Shown here piece by piece: positions 1 through 11,283 of a stretch of DNA of 36,746 bases. Below the pieces are notes generated by a model. It searched no databases. It saw only the letters and a list, made by a program, of their open reading frames with translations, and had not been told where the DNA came from. Source of the stretch: Cerioporus squamosus (Eukaryota > Basidiomycota > Agaricomycetes > Polyporales > Polyporaceae); the NCBI GenBank assembly GCA_022592435.1, contig JABYQS010000281.1, positions 1 through 36,746 of the forward strand, given 5' to 3'. Position numbers and translations under genes: made by a program. The stretch's first letter is position 1; the number at the start of each line of letters is the position of its first letter.

Positions 1-125
1 GGACGCTTGCCCAGCGCGTGCATCCGACTTCCCGAGTCGGCCCCTCCTCTCTCGATGATCGTCCGTGGCCCGTCGGTGGATCGGTCGTTCGAGCACTCCG
101 CGACCACTGGGTCCCCAACGCTTCG

Positions 126-132
126 TTATAAG
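126..132 (+). promoter_or_regulatory. TATA-like element before the first gene
   Basis: TTATAAG lies about 85-90 nt upstream of the ATG at 217. That spacing matches the TATA-to-start distances of other genes in this window. It supports 217 rather than 437 as the start, but it is a single short motif. Confidence 0.35.
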
Positions 133-216
133 CGGCATTCTCTGAAGACCGGAGCGTGCGCACCTCACTTCCCTGCACTCCCGAGCTCCATCGTCCTAGA
201 TCTCTTTCAGGACAAA

Positions 217-994
217 ATGCCGCACGGAATCGACGAGCTCTCAACCGCACCCGCACCTTTACCAAGCTCCAGCGCACTTCCCTCACCACCACCCACCACC
301 ACCAGCCGCCCCCCCGAGACGCTCGAGTGCGACCCCGCAAACGACACCCAAACCCCACCCTCCACCCTCCGCACCACCAGCCGACCGGCTCTCCCAGACC
401 TCCCACTACATCCTCACCTGCGCCGCATCTCGCCGCATGCACAGTCACACAATCCCCCTCAGCTTCTTCGGCTGGCTCGCCATCGCGCACATCTACGCCC
501 GCATCCGCCCCACGACGCCCGTCTACCTCGAGCGCTTCCTCCAAGCCTCCGCAGCCGGCGGCGCCCTCCTCGGCGCGTCCCTCGCCCTCTTCGTCTGCCT
601 CTTCTTCACCGCACGCTCCCGGTGGTCACCGTGCACGCAGCGGATACGGCACGGGCCCGGGCACGGGTCCGGGACGCAGACGACGGACGTGTTCCCGCCG
701 CTGCACGCGCTCTCCTCCGCGGACACGCTCCTCTGCGCCTCCCTCGTGCTGCTCGCCGTCGCGTTCTCCGCCCCGGTCGGGATGGCGCTCATGCCGGACA
801 CGACGACGGACGAGCTCGGGCTGCGCGAGGCCGCGGTCCTCGGCGGGCTGTGCGCCATCCCAGGCGGGATCGGGCTCGCGTCCTGCGCATGCCACCGGGC
901 GTGGAGGCTGCTTCAAGTTCGGCGGAATGCGCACGCGCGGCGGGCGGAGGGCGTGCGGGAGGAGAAGGTCGAAAGTGTTGCTATGGCCGTCTAG
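217..994 (+). CDS. Small hypothetical membrane protein
   Basis: No family recognised. The reliable part is an open frame from about 445 to the stop at 992-994. It holds three or four hydrophobic segments: around SFFGWLAIAHIYARI, an Ala/Gly/Leu-rich stretch before LFVCLFF, one around LLCASLVLLAVAFSAPVGMAL, and a weaker Gly/Cys-rich one near the end. The tail is Arg/Ala-rich and basic, so a small multi-pass membrane protein with a cytosolic tail is likely. I prefer the ATG at 217 (A at -3, TATA box upstream) with one intron at 327-444, giving about 219 residues and a Pro/Ser/Thr-rich N terminus. The alternative is an unspliced start at 437 (185 residues, weaker start context). The same frame is open upstream of 437 back to about 200, so an upstream exon is also possible. 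The sequence before the intron is low-complexity CCA-rich DNA, which makes the N terminus uncertain. Confidence 0.5.
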
Positions 995-2045
995 GCATGC
1001 CAGTCTGGTGCATGGCATGGGTCGCCGGGAATTGCGAGGCGTCGGACGGGCGGGCCACGAGCTACGGCGACGCTGTGCCATCCCGGGCCGAACTTGGCTC
1101 ATGTCCCTCATACGATATCACACTTGGGCTTGGGAGGTTAAAGAAGATGGTGGCTGTCGGGCGTGACATGAGAGCAGGATTCGGAGGCGCTGTGGTCATC
1201 CAGCACGAGAGCGATCAGCGTTACAGCCGCGATGTCACTCACGTACGCCGGGTGAATACGTACGATTTCGATTTTCAGGCCCGGCAGCTGTCCCATAAGT
1301 GGAGGGAATATCCTAGCGCAAACCTTTGCCGCCCGAGGGCCGATGCGCATGTATCTGAACGCGGTCGTGTGGAGGAAGGAACGGAATCGAGGACAGAAGA
1401 AGGATGCGGCCGTATTTGTACCGCCTCACATGCATTGTCCAAGTAGCAGGCTAGCGGCTGACGTGTACGGAATATCACCGTGCTTGAAGGGGTTATGCAA
1501 AAAGACAGGTAGGCGGACGCACCAGAGGAGGCGGTATGGTCGTCTGCTACGAGAGCAGTCAGTCTGGCGCACAGGAGACTCGAGTTTTCGACCGGTGCGA
1601 GAGGCACGATGGCGATGGTCTTGTCCGCTGGACGTGCATGCAAGCTTGTCGAGGGCAAAACTCCGAGTCGGCTGCTAGTGTCAGCTTCCAGAGCACGCAC
1701 CGCCGGTTACGGTGGACGTCAGCGTTGTGCCAGCGAGGACCTGTTGCTTCAGGAGTGGTAAGTGCGTGACATCAGTCCCACATACGAGACGAACGGGATG
1801 CATGGCCACGCCGGGACGACCGAACATGTCTGAGGATACTGGGAGCATGTTAGCGCAGACAGCGTCGGGTCGGAATGCGACGTACAATCACGGTGAGCCC
1901 AACGCGGCATGCTCAGAGTCAGCATGCCAAGACCAAGACACGATCACGTGGGTATAGTAGTCGCGTTGATAGCAGTACAGAATCCAAGCAATACAGGATA
2001 CAAAGGGTACAAGTACACGAAGGTTTGACAGGTGTCTCCCGATGC
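995..2045. other. Intergenic stretch, no gene seen
   Basis: About 1 kb between the stop of the first gene and the stop of the next (minus-strand) gene, so it contains two 3' ends. The frames open here on both strands have no recognisable motifs, no consistent splice chain and no family resemblance. Nothing further can be supported. Confidence 0.5.
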
Positions 2046-2593
2046 TCAAGCAGAGAAGAGAGACTCGTCGCCGTCGAGGACGAGGGAGCTGATGCGGTGG
2101 GTACCGCCTTCCTCCTTCACGCTGTTCTCCTCGTCAAAGGGTATAGAGGGGCACAAGAAAGGGCACGCTTACTCTGCAGAGGCCGTGACCTCAGCGGGCT
2201 GCTGGGCATTCTTGACGGTCCAGGAGAACTTGGTGGCAGGCTGGGGATAGGTGGAGCCGTGCGGCAACCGCATGCGAGAGCAGCAGACGAAGAACGTACC
2301 TTGTCCGACGAGTCCTGCGCAACGAAGCTGGCACTGTCCGGGTGCCACTTCTTCTGGAGGGCGAGCAGGGCCTCCTTGAGGCCGTCCTTGTCGACCTGCT
2401 TGCCGTTCACGACGCCGGTGGCATCGTGGGTGAACCAGTTCGCGAACCGGCTGCTGAAGACATCGACGGGGCCGGGGCCCATGCGGATGTGCAGCGACGC
2501 GGGGGGCTTGTTGAAGTGGATGTGAGGAGAGGCGAGGAGGGTGGAGAGACGGTCCTGGAGGAACTCAGACGAGGACGGCGAGGGATCGGACAT
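2046..2593 (-). CDS. NTF2-like (SnoaL-type) hypothetical protein
   Basis: Three exons (2593-2300, 2240-2173, 2121-2046) with introns of 59 and 51 nt. Phases close exactly, giving 145 residues. After a Ser/Pro-rich start the protein has an FxxRFxxWFxxDATGVVNG-type segment, then KDGLKEALLALQKKWHPD. This resembles the cone-shaped NTF2/SnoaL fold common in fungal stress-response or hypothetical proteins; I infer the fold from pattern only. The last exon has the strand-like TKFSWTVKN and a short acidic end. A longer start is possible: in-frame ATGs near 2716 would add a hydrophobic, Ala/Val-rich leader with basic residues that could be a mitochondrial or secretory targeting peptide. I chose 2593 because it begins the soluble domain. 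It is divergent from the IFI6-like gene with a 625-bp shared upstream region. Confidence 0.72.
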
Positions 2594-3218
2594 GGTGTAT
2601 GCGCGAGAAAAGGCGGGGAACGGACACTGGGCGGTGGCAGTTGCGGCGACAGATGGCCTGATGGCGGTGGAGAGGAAGGCGAGAGCAGCGAGGGCAGGGC
2701 GAACGACAACGACCATGAACTGTTTGTCGACCAGATCCGTGTTCCGGTCAAAGACGGGCTGCATCCACACGGCCCTAACCCAGCCATGACGTCAGGCGCT
2801 TACTTGGTCGCTCTCATCCGCCGTCCACCTCTCCTTCATCTGTCTGTGACATAAGTGACAAGACACCACTCAGGCACAGGCGTGCCAGAAGAGGTGACCA
2901 GTCGAAGCGTTCCTAGGGCTGTGGGTCGAGCTGCATCGCCCCGTCCTCGAGGCCGGTCTGTCACACGAAGTGACGTCTACTCGAGAAGGATCGTCGCATA
3001 GCGCCAAACCTCCTGGGTTATCCTCCTTCCGCCGAAGACTTACCGCAGCACCACTAATGCGGGCAGCGTTGTGCGGAACCCTATGCACGTTGTACCTGGC
3101 CCGTGGACGCCTGCACTTGCCGCTATATACAAAACCCGCCGAGTAGCCCACCTCGAGCGGCGGGCCTCTCGCTCTCTCCCTTCGTTCTTCCTCCAACCGT
3201 CGCGGCGACTCGCCAGAA
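2594..3218. other. Divergent promoter region
   Basis: It separates the starts of the NTF2-like gene (minus) and the IFI6-like gene (plus). It contains a TATA box for the plus-strand gene near 3124, and possibly coding sequence for an N-terminal leader of the minus gene (2594-2716). No other gene was seen. Confidence 0.6.
3124..3129 (+). promoter_or_regulatory. TATA box of the IFI6-like gene
   Basis: CTATATACAAAA lies about 90 nt before the ATG at 3219. It is followed by a pyrimidine-rich 5' leader, as is common for expressed basidiomycete genes. Confidence 0.5.
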
Positions 3219-4146
3219 ATGCCCGCTCTTCCCCAAGGTATGAACCTCTCCTCGCTATCTGTCGCATAGCTCACGCTCCGTCAGTGTTCTTGTCTCTTCC
3301 GGACACGGTCCCGTCATTCTCATCCCCCGACATCAAGCTCCCAGAACTCCGTAAGTGACCCTCCCGACGCACCTAAGAGCCGCTCCCCCAGCTCTGAGAT
3401 CTGAGCCCCGACCGTGTAGCCTCCCTCCAGCTCGCAGGCATCGACTGGGACAGGATCCGAGAGCTCTTCACAGGTGCATCCCGCACAGCCCGCTCCGCTT
3501 TCTCGCTTCGCACTGACCGTCGTCGACCCGCTCCGGTAGCCCTCCTGCGTACCATCTCATCCGCAGCCAGCAGCGGCGCAACCTCAGTCAAAGAGCACCC
3601 CGTCGTCAAATACATCTCCGTCGCCGCCGCCAACGGCAGCCGCGCGACCGCGGCCTGGGTGCAGGAGCACCCGGAGGAGCTCAAGAACGTCGGCCTCGTA
3701 TTCGTCACAGTCGTCGTGTTGGGGATCACGCTCTACGCCCTCTGTCCAGCCATTCTTGCCTTAGCCGGCGCCATCGTCAGCATCGTCCAATGGGTACTGC
3801 AGCTCCTCTGCACTCTCCTCCTATACCTTATCAAGCCAGTAGTCCTCGGTGCGTGTCTGACTGAGTCCGTGCGGACCACTCTCCTGAAGTCAGACCGCCT
3901 TCAGTCGGCAAGGCTATCCTCGTTGCAATCCTCAAACTTTTGGGCTTCACAGCCCAGGGCGTCAGGCTCGGTGCGTTCCGTCTCGTCCCATATGTCGTTT
4001 CCTTCGCCGTCGCACAGGTGCTGACCAGAGCTGCGCGCTATGTCCTAGGCTCGATTGCGGCGGCCTCGCAATCTGCGTTCTACGGGGCGTTCACGCGCGG
4101 TATCTTTTCGATACTACAAGCTGCGGGTGCGCTCCTCCATGTTTGA
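3219..4146 (+). CDS. IFI6/IFI27 (ISG12)-like membrane protein
   Basis: Four exons (3219-3237, 3285-3350, 3420-3848, 3905-4146), introns 47, 69 and 56 nt, 251 residues; the phases close. The first ~110 residues are polar and variable. A first hydrophobic segment (GLVFVTVVVLGITLYALCPAI region) and a second after it are followed by a C-terminal block with LLGFTAQGVRLGA, SIAAASQSAFYGA and FSILQAAGA. This matches the pattern of the Ifi-6-16 family (GFTxxGIxxGS ... QSxxYGG ... FxxLQSAGAxG). The family comprises small hydrophobic proteins known as interferon-stimulated mitochondrial proteins in animals and is expanded, with unknown role, in many fungi. Here the Gly-rich motif is partly degenerate (R and L in place of small residues), so function should not be transferred. 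Likely a multi-pass protein of an internal membrane. Confidence 0.75.
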
Positions 4147-4370
4147 AGGATTTACCAGACGAGAACGGACGAATGGCTAGCACACCAACGACGCTGTGCA
4201 TTCCATCCATATACCTTGCAATTCTTCCTCTGTTTGTCTGCATACACACGAGAACCTGTAACACGTACTGCGAGATAATACACGCCTGCATACATCCGGA
4301 CTCAAGTCAACCCTTCACCCGCGAGCTCCACAAAACGCAGCAGCAGCAGCCTGCAACGCCCACTCCGCAC

Positions 4371-6506
4371 TCACCAGCCCACCGTCGGCGCACCAGCCGC
4401 AAAGTCAAACACCGCGACCCTCGTGTGCCTCGCATAACCCACACACAACCGCCCGATCGTCTCGTCCCACGCGATCGCCGACACCCCCTCCAGATCCTCG
4501 CCCGCAAGCTCGAACCGCACGACCTTCACGTCCCCAGCCGGCTGGCACTCGCACTCCCCGTCGTCCGCGTCCGAGTCAACCTCACCCCGGTCGACGTCCA
4601 TGCGCACATCATCGGTACGCCTCCCATCCCCAGCTGCAGCTCCATCTTCGTACCCGAGCAAAACCCGATCCCGCAGCCCCCGAATCATGCTGATCCGGAA
4701 CGAGTGCAGCCCCTTCCCCGTCCCCGTCCCCGCCGAGTCGCGCCTCGGAACGCTGCACACAAGCGGGCGCGTCGACCCCAGCAACACCCGGTCCTCAAAC
4801 ACCTCCCCGAGCTCCAACACCTCGTCCTCCAGCCGCTCGATCGGCATGAACGCCTCCTCCTCGTCCAGCACGTACCTCCAGCCATACGTTGCGGACGACG
4901 AGCCAGTCGAGGGCACGGGGAACGGCCGCACGAGGTCCCACGCGACCCCGTACGAGAACTTCGCGCTCGCGAAGACGACGACGGGCTTTGCGCGTCGCAC
5001 GTTCATGTTGCCCACCAGCGTCGACGGAGTAGAAGGCCCAGCTGCAGGCCCGAACCCGGGGTCCGACAGCCAGACTCTATGCCAGTAGTTCCCGCGCGAA
5101 TCGTGCACGGCGCTGCGGGAGGCTGCGCTACGGGTGACGGTCGCTCCCGGGGCATGGACGATGTCGTAGAGCTCCGCAAAGTAGTACGGGCCGAGCTCTT
5201 GGAGTTCCGCGAGCTGGTCCGGATCCATGCCCGCCGGGCTCGCGCGGCGGACGACGAGGAACTGGTTCTGCGGCGGAATAATCATGAACGCCATGATCGA
5301 CTGAACCTGCACGAGAAGGACACCCCATAGTCAGCGAGGATGCCATAGCTGCATAGCACGCAGAGGACGGAACGCTCACCAGGCCCTGGTAGTCCGGCTG
5401 CGGGGCACAAACCATGGTAGTCCCCGCCCCGGCATCGAGGTTCTTGTACACGACGCAGTCCGCGTCCGGCCCATGCTTCAGCACGGCCAAGAGCGGGGCC
5501 CCGCGCACGCCGTCCGCGACCACAGGGCCGCTCATGCGCGAGCGCGACGTGATCTCCGCCAGCACCCGGAACGGCCTGCGCCCCGCCGCGCCCGCGCCCG
5601 CGCCCTCCCCCTCCATACGCATCGCGCGCACGCGCAGCCGCACGGGGCACAGCGGGCGCGCGTCGTCGCACACCGTCTCCAGCGCGTCCAGCGGCGCGAA
5701 GATCGCCGCGCACTCGTACATGAGCACGCGCCGCCACTGCGGGTGGTCCCACTCGGGCGGCACGCCGTTGATGTCCCCGTACCGCTGCGCGAAGTGCGGC
5801 CTCCGGAAGTCGCGGCGCACGTACGCGACGACGATCCCGGGCTGCCCGCGGAAGGACATGTACTTTGCGCACAGGTGGAACGCTTTCGAGGGCACGTCGT
5901 AGCGCGCGACGGGGAAGCCGAGGCGGTGCGCGAAGTCGGTCGTATAGAGGTCGAGGGCGAAGCGCGTCCGGGACGCGTCGGTCACGGATGCGACGAGGTA
6001 CTGGCCCCCAGGGAGAAGGGCCAGGTCGAGGACGGTGCGCCCTGCGTCGATCTCCCATCGACGCAAGGGCCGCACGACGCGGCTGTCCCACCGGTCCTGC
6101 AGAGACACTGCGCGGGTGAGGAGTCGCTCGGCTTCGGCGGCGCTGAGGTTGGAGAGGGAGTACTTGGACGACGGCGGGACGGGTGGGAGGTGGTGCTGGG
6201 CACGCATGAGGATGCGCTTCCAGACGATGCTTTCGGTGGACAGGCGGCTGATCTGGAAGCTGGCCTACGACGCCACATGAGTCTGTGAGTGGTTCCACAG
6301 CTGGATGGTGTGAGAGAACTCACCAGTCGAAGGTTGATGATGTCTCGGACATCGAGCAGGGGGAAGATATGGTCGACGAGTATATCGTTCGCGAGCCCTC
6401 GCATTGACACATTCATAGGCCGCGGTTCCTGCTCGAGTGAGATGGCTGCGGTTCCATGTCCGCTGGCTGGCTCAGAAGTGTGAGGTTGGCTGGGCTGCTG
6501 ACCCAT
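4371..6506 (-). CDS. F-box domain protein
   Basis: Three exons (6506-6324, 6264-5380, 5306-4371), introns 59 and 73 nt, 667 residues with clean phases. Residues ~37-80 form an F-box: ILVDHIFPLLDVRDIINLRL, then after the first intron SFQISRLSTESIVWKRIL with the typical conserved Trp. F-box proteins bind Skp1 and present substrates to SCF ubiquitin ligases in cytosol or nucleus. The rest (residues ~100-660) is a long region with repeated beta-like stretches (DLALLPGGQYLVASVTD, DLYTTDF, GQPGIVVAYVRRD; near the end IAWDETIGRLCVGYARHTRVAVFDF). This suggests a divergent beta-propeller-like domain, as in many basidiomycete F-box proteins; that is inference. Acidic and Gly/Ala-rich linkers occur near residues 235 and 600. 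The ATG at 6506 is the first in frame; upstream codons in that frame are not ATG. Confidence 0.88.
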
Positions 6507-7184
6507 GGTGAGAGAGGTGGCGGGCGACAGATGTGGAGCAGAGGGCAATCTGCGCTCTCTACTACGATGTCATTCGTGAAATACGCCGTGTTGTACTCGG
6601 CCTCCATACCGACGGAGAAGGTCGAGTACAAGGCCATCCCAGTCTGGCAAGCGCCTAACGTCGAATCGTATGGTGGGCGTATCCGGCATCACCTGAGGAC
6701 CAGCTGTCGTGTATACTGTTACACTTCTCGGGCACCGTCTTGTACACCTCGACAGTTCGTTGTACAACTCTATATTCCGCCTGACGACCGACGAAAGAAT
6801 GTCAAGGGAGTGTGATTCGTGACATACCTGTGCTCGAGACTTCAGGGGTCGCGGATCGCGTGTGGCCCCCTACAGCGCTGCATCAGTGCTCAGTCTTACG
6901 GGTCCGTCCAGTAAAGAAGCTCAAGATCTGCATGGATGGCGGTCTGAGTCGTCGGTGAGAGAAAGCAGGTTCAAGTTCAAGGCCGCGGCACAGGACTCGG
7001 AGCAGTGCCACCGGGTAAGCCCGGCCGGACCACGTGGGGCATCAACCTATGGACGCTCGACTTGAAAGCGTCGATTGTGCTGCAGCTCTGAGTTGTACTT
7101 ACTTGGCTTGAACCATCTCCTTGAAGTTCTGCTAGCGACCTGTTAGCCTGATACAAACGCACGGCGTCTTTGCTACTTCAAGTG
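6507..7184. other. Divergent intergenic region
   Basis: About 680 bp between the divergent F-box and ABC-class ATPase starts. No clear TATA box and no additional gene were seen; the short frames on either strand look random. Confidence 0.5.
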
Positions 7185-9744
7185 ATGTCCGGTTCGTACG
7201 TCAAGCTGCCCTCGGAGGCTCACGAAGAACGACGAACCCTTCTCTCTGCAGGACGAGGCGCGTACTACAAGCAAATTTACGGAGGTGGAGGTAACAGAGG
7301 ACGCGGACGCGGTCGGGGAGGCTCCTTGGCAGCCAGCCGTGAGTCTCACGTAGCTCAAGATGGCTTCTCCGCCGGTGGAGACGGCAGCGCTCATCCTCCA
7401 AAGCGCCACCGATCAGGTAAGAAACAGTGCACTACTGAGGGCACCATACTCTAGGTCTGAACATTGCTGACGGCGCACTTCAGACACCATGGTGCACGGA
7501 TCGGGCAGCGAGCTTCTGCGGATGGTCCAAGCCCTCGGTGGGAAACCTTACCCCGCATACCGCGATCTGCACGGTTCGTCCGTGACCCAACATTCGCCTT
7601 CAGATACACTGACTTCGTACAGGATCATGGAAGCTACAGGACTCGGTCCTCTTCATCGATCACATTCAAGCAGACCCCTACGCGCCGCCGAGTAAACTAC
7701 GCCTTCGAGTTCCTCACTCCATCGCCAATTTCCCCAGATCTGTGTTCTCCAATCGCATACGGTGCGCTCTATCCGTCTTGGAACCTTCATGAGTGCTGAC
7801 GAGTAGACAGTACGGTCGCCTTTTGCGACTACATCACGCGCCATGTTTGTTCCATCATCGGCCAGCTCGGAAGCAAGGGCGCCGCTACTGCGGCCGACCG
7901 AACTCACAACGCGGGCTGGTCTAGCCCGAAAGGCGGTCGCATCACGGTCGATAGACCTGGACAACAAGTTCTTGAACGCACCTCCGTTGTTCTCTCTCCC
8001 GAAAGTCTTACAGAAGGAGACGAGGGTGGTATCGAGCTTCGCTTCTGCGCCAGCCTTCCTGCACAAGGTCCGTATGACGGAACCGCGTGCGTCCGCGAAC
8101 CACCCAATTGACGCAAATTTTGGATCATTTGTCGTCAGGGAGGACGATCATGGGAGACGCAGCGTACGAGCTCTTCTCGAGGACAATCCCGGCACTGGCG
8201 ACCAATCTGAAGTACGATGCATACAATCCCCAGCACATCAACGCATTCATCGACAGCATCGAGGATCAAGAGGACCTTCGCGGGCAAGTGACTGCATCCG
8301 GTAAGCATCCACCCCGGGCAGCTCCAATTTCGCGATATCGAGCGAAATTCATGCTGCAATGATCCCAGGACTTGTCGGTTTCGTACCGAACGGCGCAGTG
8401 CTCCCGCGCGGGAGTGGTGCGTCTGACACTCCCATGGCCGCGCACAGCGTCATTCCATTCGCGTCGCCTCAGAACCTGGAGCGGACGTTCGTGCTCCCGC
8501 ACAGAGGTGCCATCTCAGGGATGGGGATCCCGAAAGGCATCACGATGATCGCAGGTGGCGGCTTCCATGTACGCACCTCACGTGTATTCCACTCGGATGG
8601 CATCCACACGACTCACTCTCTTTCGGGTCGTTTTGCAGGGCAAGTCGACGCTCTTGGCAGCTCTAGCCCGGGTTGTTACAACCACGTACCCGGAGGTGCG
8701 TCTGTCGTCAATCCCAATACTCCGGCATCTCATGTGTGCGTCAACAGACGGCCGTGAATTCCTGATCACATCCCCGAACATTGTGTCCATCCAAGGCGAA
8801 GACGGTCGGTCCATAACAAACGTCGACATCTCTCCCTTCATCTCCGCTCTTCCCTCCGGAACCGCCACCACGTCCTTCTCTACCCAAGACGCGAGCGGAA
8901 GCACATCAATGGCGGCGGGCGTCGTCGAAGCCCTTGAGTTTGGGGCAGACACCCTGCTGTTCGACGAGGACACGTGTGCGACGAACTTCCTCATTCGGGA
9001 TCGGAGGATGCAGAGACTCGTCTCTGCGGACCCCATCACTCCGCTCGTCTACAACGTCCGTGCCATGTTCAGAGATCATGGCGTCTCGTCCGTTCTGGTG
9101 ATCGGCGGCTGTGGTACGTAGCCGTTGTTCGTGTGTGTGCGGACCCCCTGTTCAGAGCTGACGGTGCCCCAGGCGACTACTGCGATGTCGCAGATCTCGT
9201 GCTTGAGATGCGTAACTACAAGTGCTACGACATCACAGCCCTCGCAAAGCAGGTGGCGCAGGAGATACCCTCAGCAGTTTCCGAGCACGAAGGTCCGTTC
9301 CCGCTCCCTGCCACGCGTCGCTTTCTGACAACCCACATCCTCTCAGTCGCCACCTTCGGATCCGTTCGTCCTCGTTACCTCCAGACCGCCTCTCTCCCGC
9401 CTCCCGAGACGAAGATCTCAGTACGGAGACGCACGATGGTCGACATCTCGCGCCGTGACACGACGAGCCAAGAGCCGGAGGCCCTCGACCTCTCCGCCCT
9501 CATCCAGCTTGTGCACGACAGCCAGACTCGCGCGATCGTCGCAGCGCTCAAGCACATGCGCACCAAGTTCGGAGCTGCGAGCGGGTCCTTGCTAGAGATG
9601 TTGCACGCTCTCGACGCCGTGCTGGACGAAGGGGGGGTAGACGCTCTCGTTGCAAGGGACAGGATTGACGGCTTTCTGGCGAGGCCGAGGTCAGTCGAGG
9701 TCGGTATGGCGATCAATAGGCTGGTGCGTGACCACGTTGTTTGA
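7185..9744 (+). CDS. ABC-class ATPase (PF09818-type), with apparent frameshift
   Basis: Ten exons: 7185-7416, 7484-7573, 7623-7761, 7811-8067, 8139-8300, 8369-8568, 8639-8695, 8748-9113, 9173-9292, 9347-9744. About 673 residues if one base is missing from exon 7. Recognised as the predicted ABC-class ATPase family of bacteria and fungi, whose biological role is not established. An N-terminal Arg/Gly-rich tail (GRGRGRGG) could bind RNA. A conserved block follows (AYRDLHGSWKLQDSVLFIDH, QADPYAPPS), then Walker A GGGFHGKST (~356-364), VPGDGREF, EDGRS, the signature-like DASGSTS, Walker B-like TLLFDEDT (~448-455), IRDRRM and GGCGDY. A C-terminal helical segment contains SQTRAI. Exon 7 reads Walker A in one frame and CYNHVPG in the next; one base too few lies at about 8666-8673 (GCCCGGGTTG). 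Every other junction is in phase. Exon 10 could join exon 9 without splicing because the 54-nt intron is a multiple of three. Confidence 0.88.
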
Positions 9745-9947
9745 CTGTTTGCAGTGTTTACGTGCAGGATAGTACTGAACGACTGTATGATGACACAGCG
9801 TACCGTTCTCTTCGAGTATCATACACGTGGATGAATGGTGACTCCAATAAACGCTCCTGGTACAAGCAATCCGACGTCGTGCACTGATAAGGCACGCAAT
9901 CCTTCAGCTCATGCACACCCAGGTATTCGCCCCCTCCGGCATACAAC

Positions 9948-11065
9948 TCAGGCCCTATACTCTCCTCCGGTATGCGCGAAGAACAACCCGTTGTCGGACG
10001 GCTCCAGGGCATCGATGACCTTCAACTGAGCAGAGACGGATTGCTCTGGGGTCTCCATCTCTATCGAGACACCTTGCTTCTTCATATCCTCGGATGCCCC
10101 AACGACAAGGTCATGTATCTCGGGGGCCCCTACAGCGAACGCCAATCAACATCAGCCTATCGCATCGCACGATGTGAACGAAAGAACGACGCTTACCATT
10201 CTCGCCCATCGTTCCAGAGGTATCAACCAGGCCCGGGCTCATCGAGATCACGACGAAGCCCTCGTCCTGGAGCTTCAAGGCATACTTGGTCGTCGCGACG
10301 AGCGCAGCAGCCTTCGTCATACCGTACGCGGTCATGTTCGCGATGCCGGCCTTCCGCACGAACGTCGGGTCGGCGCCCGCTGTGCTGATGACGACGATCC
10401 TCTTCGTGTGTGCCGCGCGGAGGAGGGGCAAGAAGGCGGAGATGCTGTGGATGACGCCGAGTGCGTTGATCTTGTACTAAGAGACATTCGGATGAGCTCG
10501 GGGTTTAGTAGACGTCATCTCCGGAGAGCACTTACCGAGGTTATGAAGTCGGCATCCAGCTCATCCATATTTGCGCTGTGATGGAAGTGTTAGCCGATCC
10601 CTCTCGATGTCGCAAATCCTGGACACGCACTAGTCGTCAAAGCCCCTCATGACAGGGCCCGGCTCCATGCGTGCGGCATTGTGGATCAGATAGTCGAGCT
10701 TCCCGCCAGTCACTTCCGAGACTTGTTTCGCAGCTTTCTGTGAGTGAGAAGAGGAGTTTATTAGCAATTCCGGGGGGCATACAGCTTGGCGACTAGGGTG
10801 ACGCACCTGCAGGGATGGATAGTCGGTCACATCGGCCCCGAGGACGTGAACATTCTTCAGACCCTTTGTGGCAGCTTGCAAGTGAGTAGACTTGGCCGCG
10901 TTGCGCACGACCGCGAACACAATGCTGTTCGGTCTCGCTGCCTGAACAAGAAGATAAACCAATCAGTGACATGGTCGCTCTAGCACCAACCGACCGACTC
11001 ACCAGCTGACGGACGTATTCGAGGCCAATGCCTCTGGATGCTCCGACAATAGCGTAGGACGTCAT
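9948..11065 (-). CDS. Short-chain dehydrogenase/reductase, copy 1
   Basis: Six exons (11065-11003, 10941-10807, 10737-10631, 10575-10536, 10476-10197, 10129-9948), 268 residues. An SDR with a Rossmann fold: cofactor motif GASRGIGLEYVRQL at residues ~8-21, acidic ADVTDYPSL after the second strand, IHNAAR in place of NNAG, catalytic Ser region VVISTAGAD, and active-site YGMTK (YxxxK). SPGLVDTSG follows the catalytic helix as usual in this family. It most resembles the C-factor/sniffer-like atypical short SDRs, which use NAD(P)H; the substrate cannot be told. The paralogue at 22963-24069 has the same exon lengths for exons 1-5 (63, 135, 107, 40, 280 nt) and lies in the opposite orientation. Converges on the ABC-class ATPase with about 200 bp between stops. 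Confidence 0.93.
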
Positions 11066-11135
11066 AGGTGGAACGAAGAGGATGCTAGAGGACTGTCTTA
11101 TGACTTATTACTTACTTGCAAGCCGTCGACGCGGT

Positions 11136-11144
11136 CATATATAC
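11136..11144 (-). promoter_or_regulatory. TATA box of SDR copy 1
   Basis: On the minus strand GTATATATG lies about 75 nt upstream of the ATG at 11065. Confidence 0.5.
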
Positions 11145-11283
11145 TGGGCGGCGAGCCGCAGCGTACTGCGACGTTGTCGAGGGCGTGCCACGGCAGACGT
11201 ACGTACCCTGCACGGCACGGGCGCACGCGGCTGTCCAAAGTGCGGTCGGGAACAAGGATGGTCGGTGCCCTGAGTGTTATATC

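Noticed and set aside
7..1446. A 479-codon plus-strand frame over the first gene
   Set aside because: After about codon 105 it is an Arg/Pro/Ala-rich shadow of the membrane-protein frame in GC-rich DNA. Only its first part (217-326) is used, as a possible first exon.
5282..6298. Long minus- and plus-strand frames overlapping the F-box gene
   Set aside because: Composition is Arg/Ala/Pro with no motifs; the F-box frame explains the region and its splice sites.
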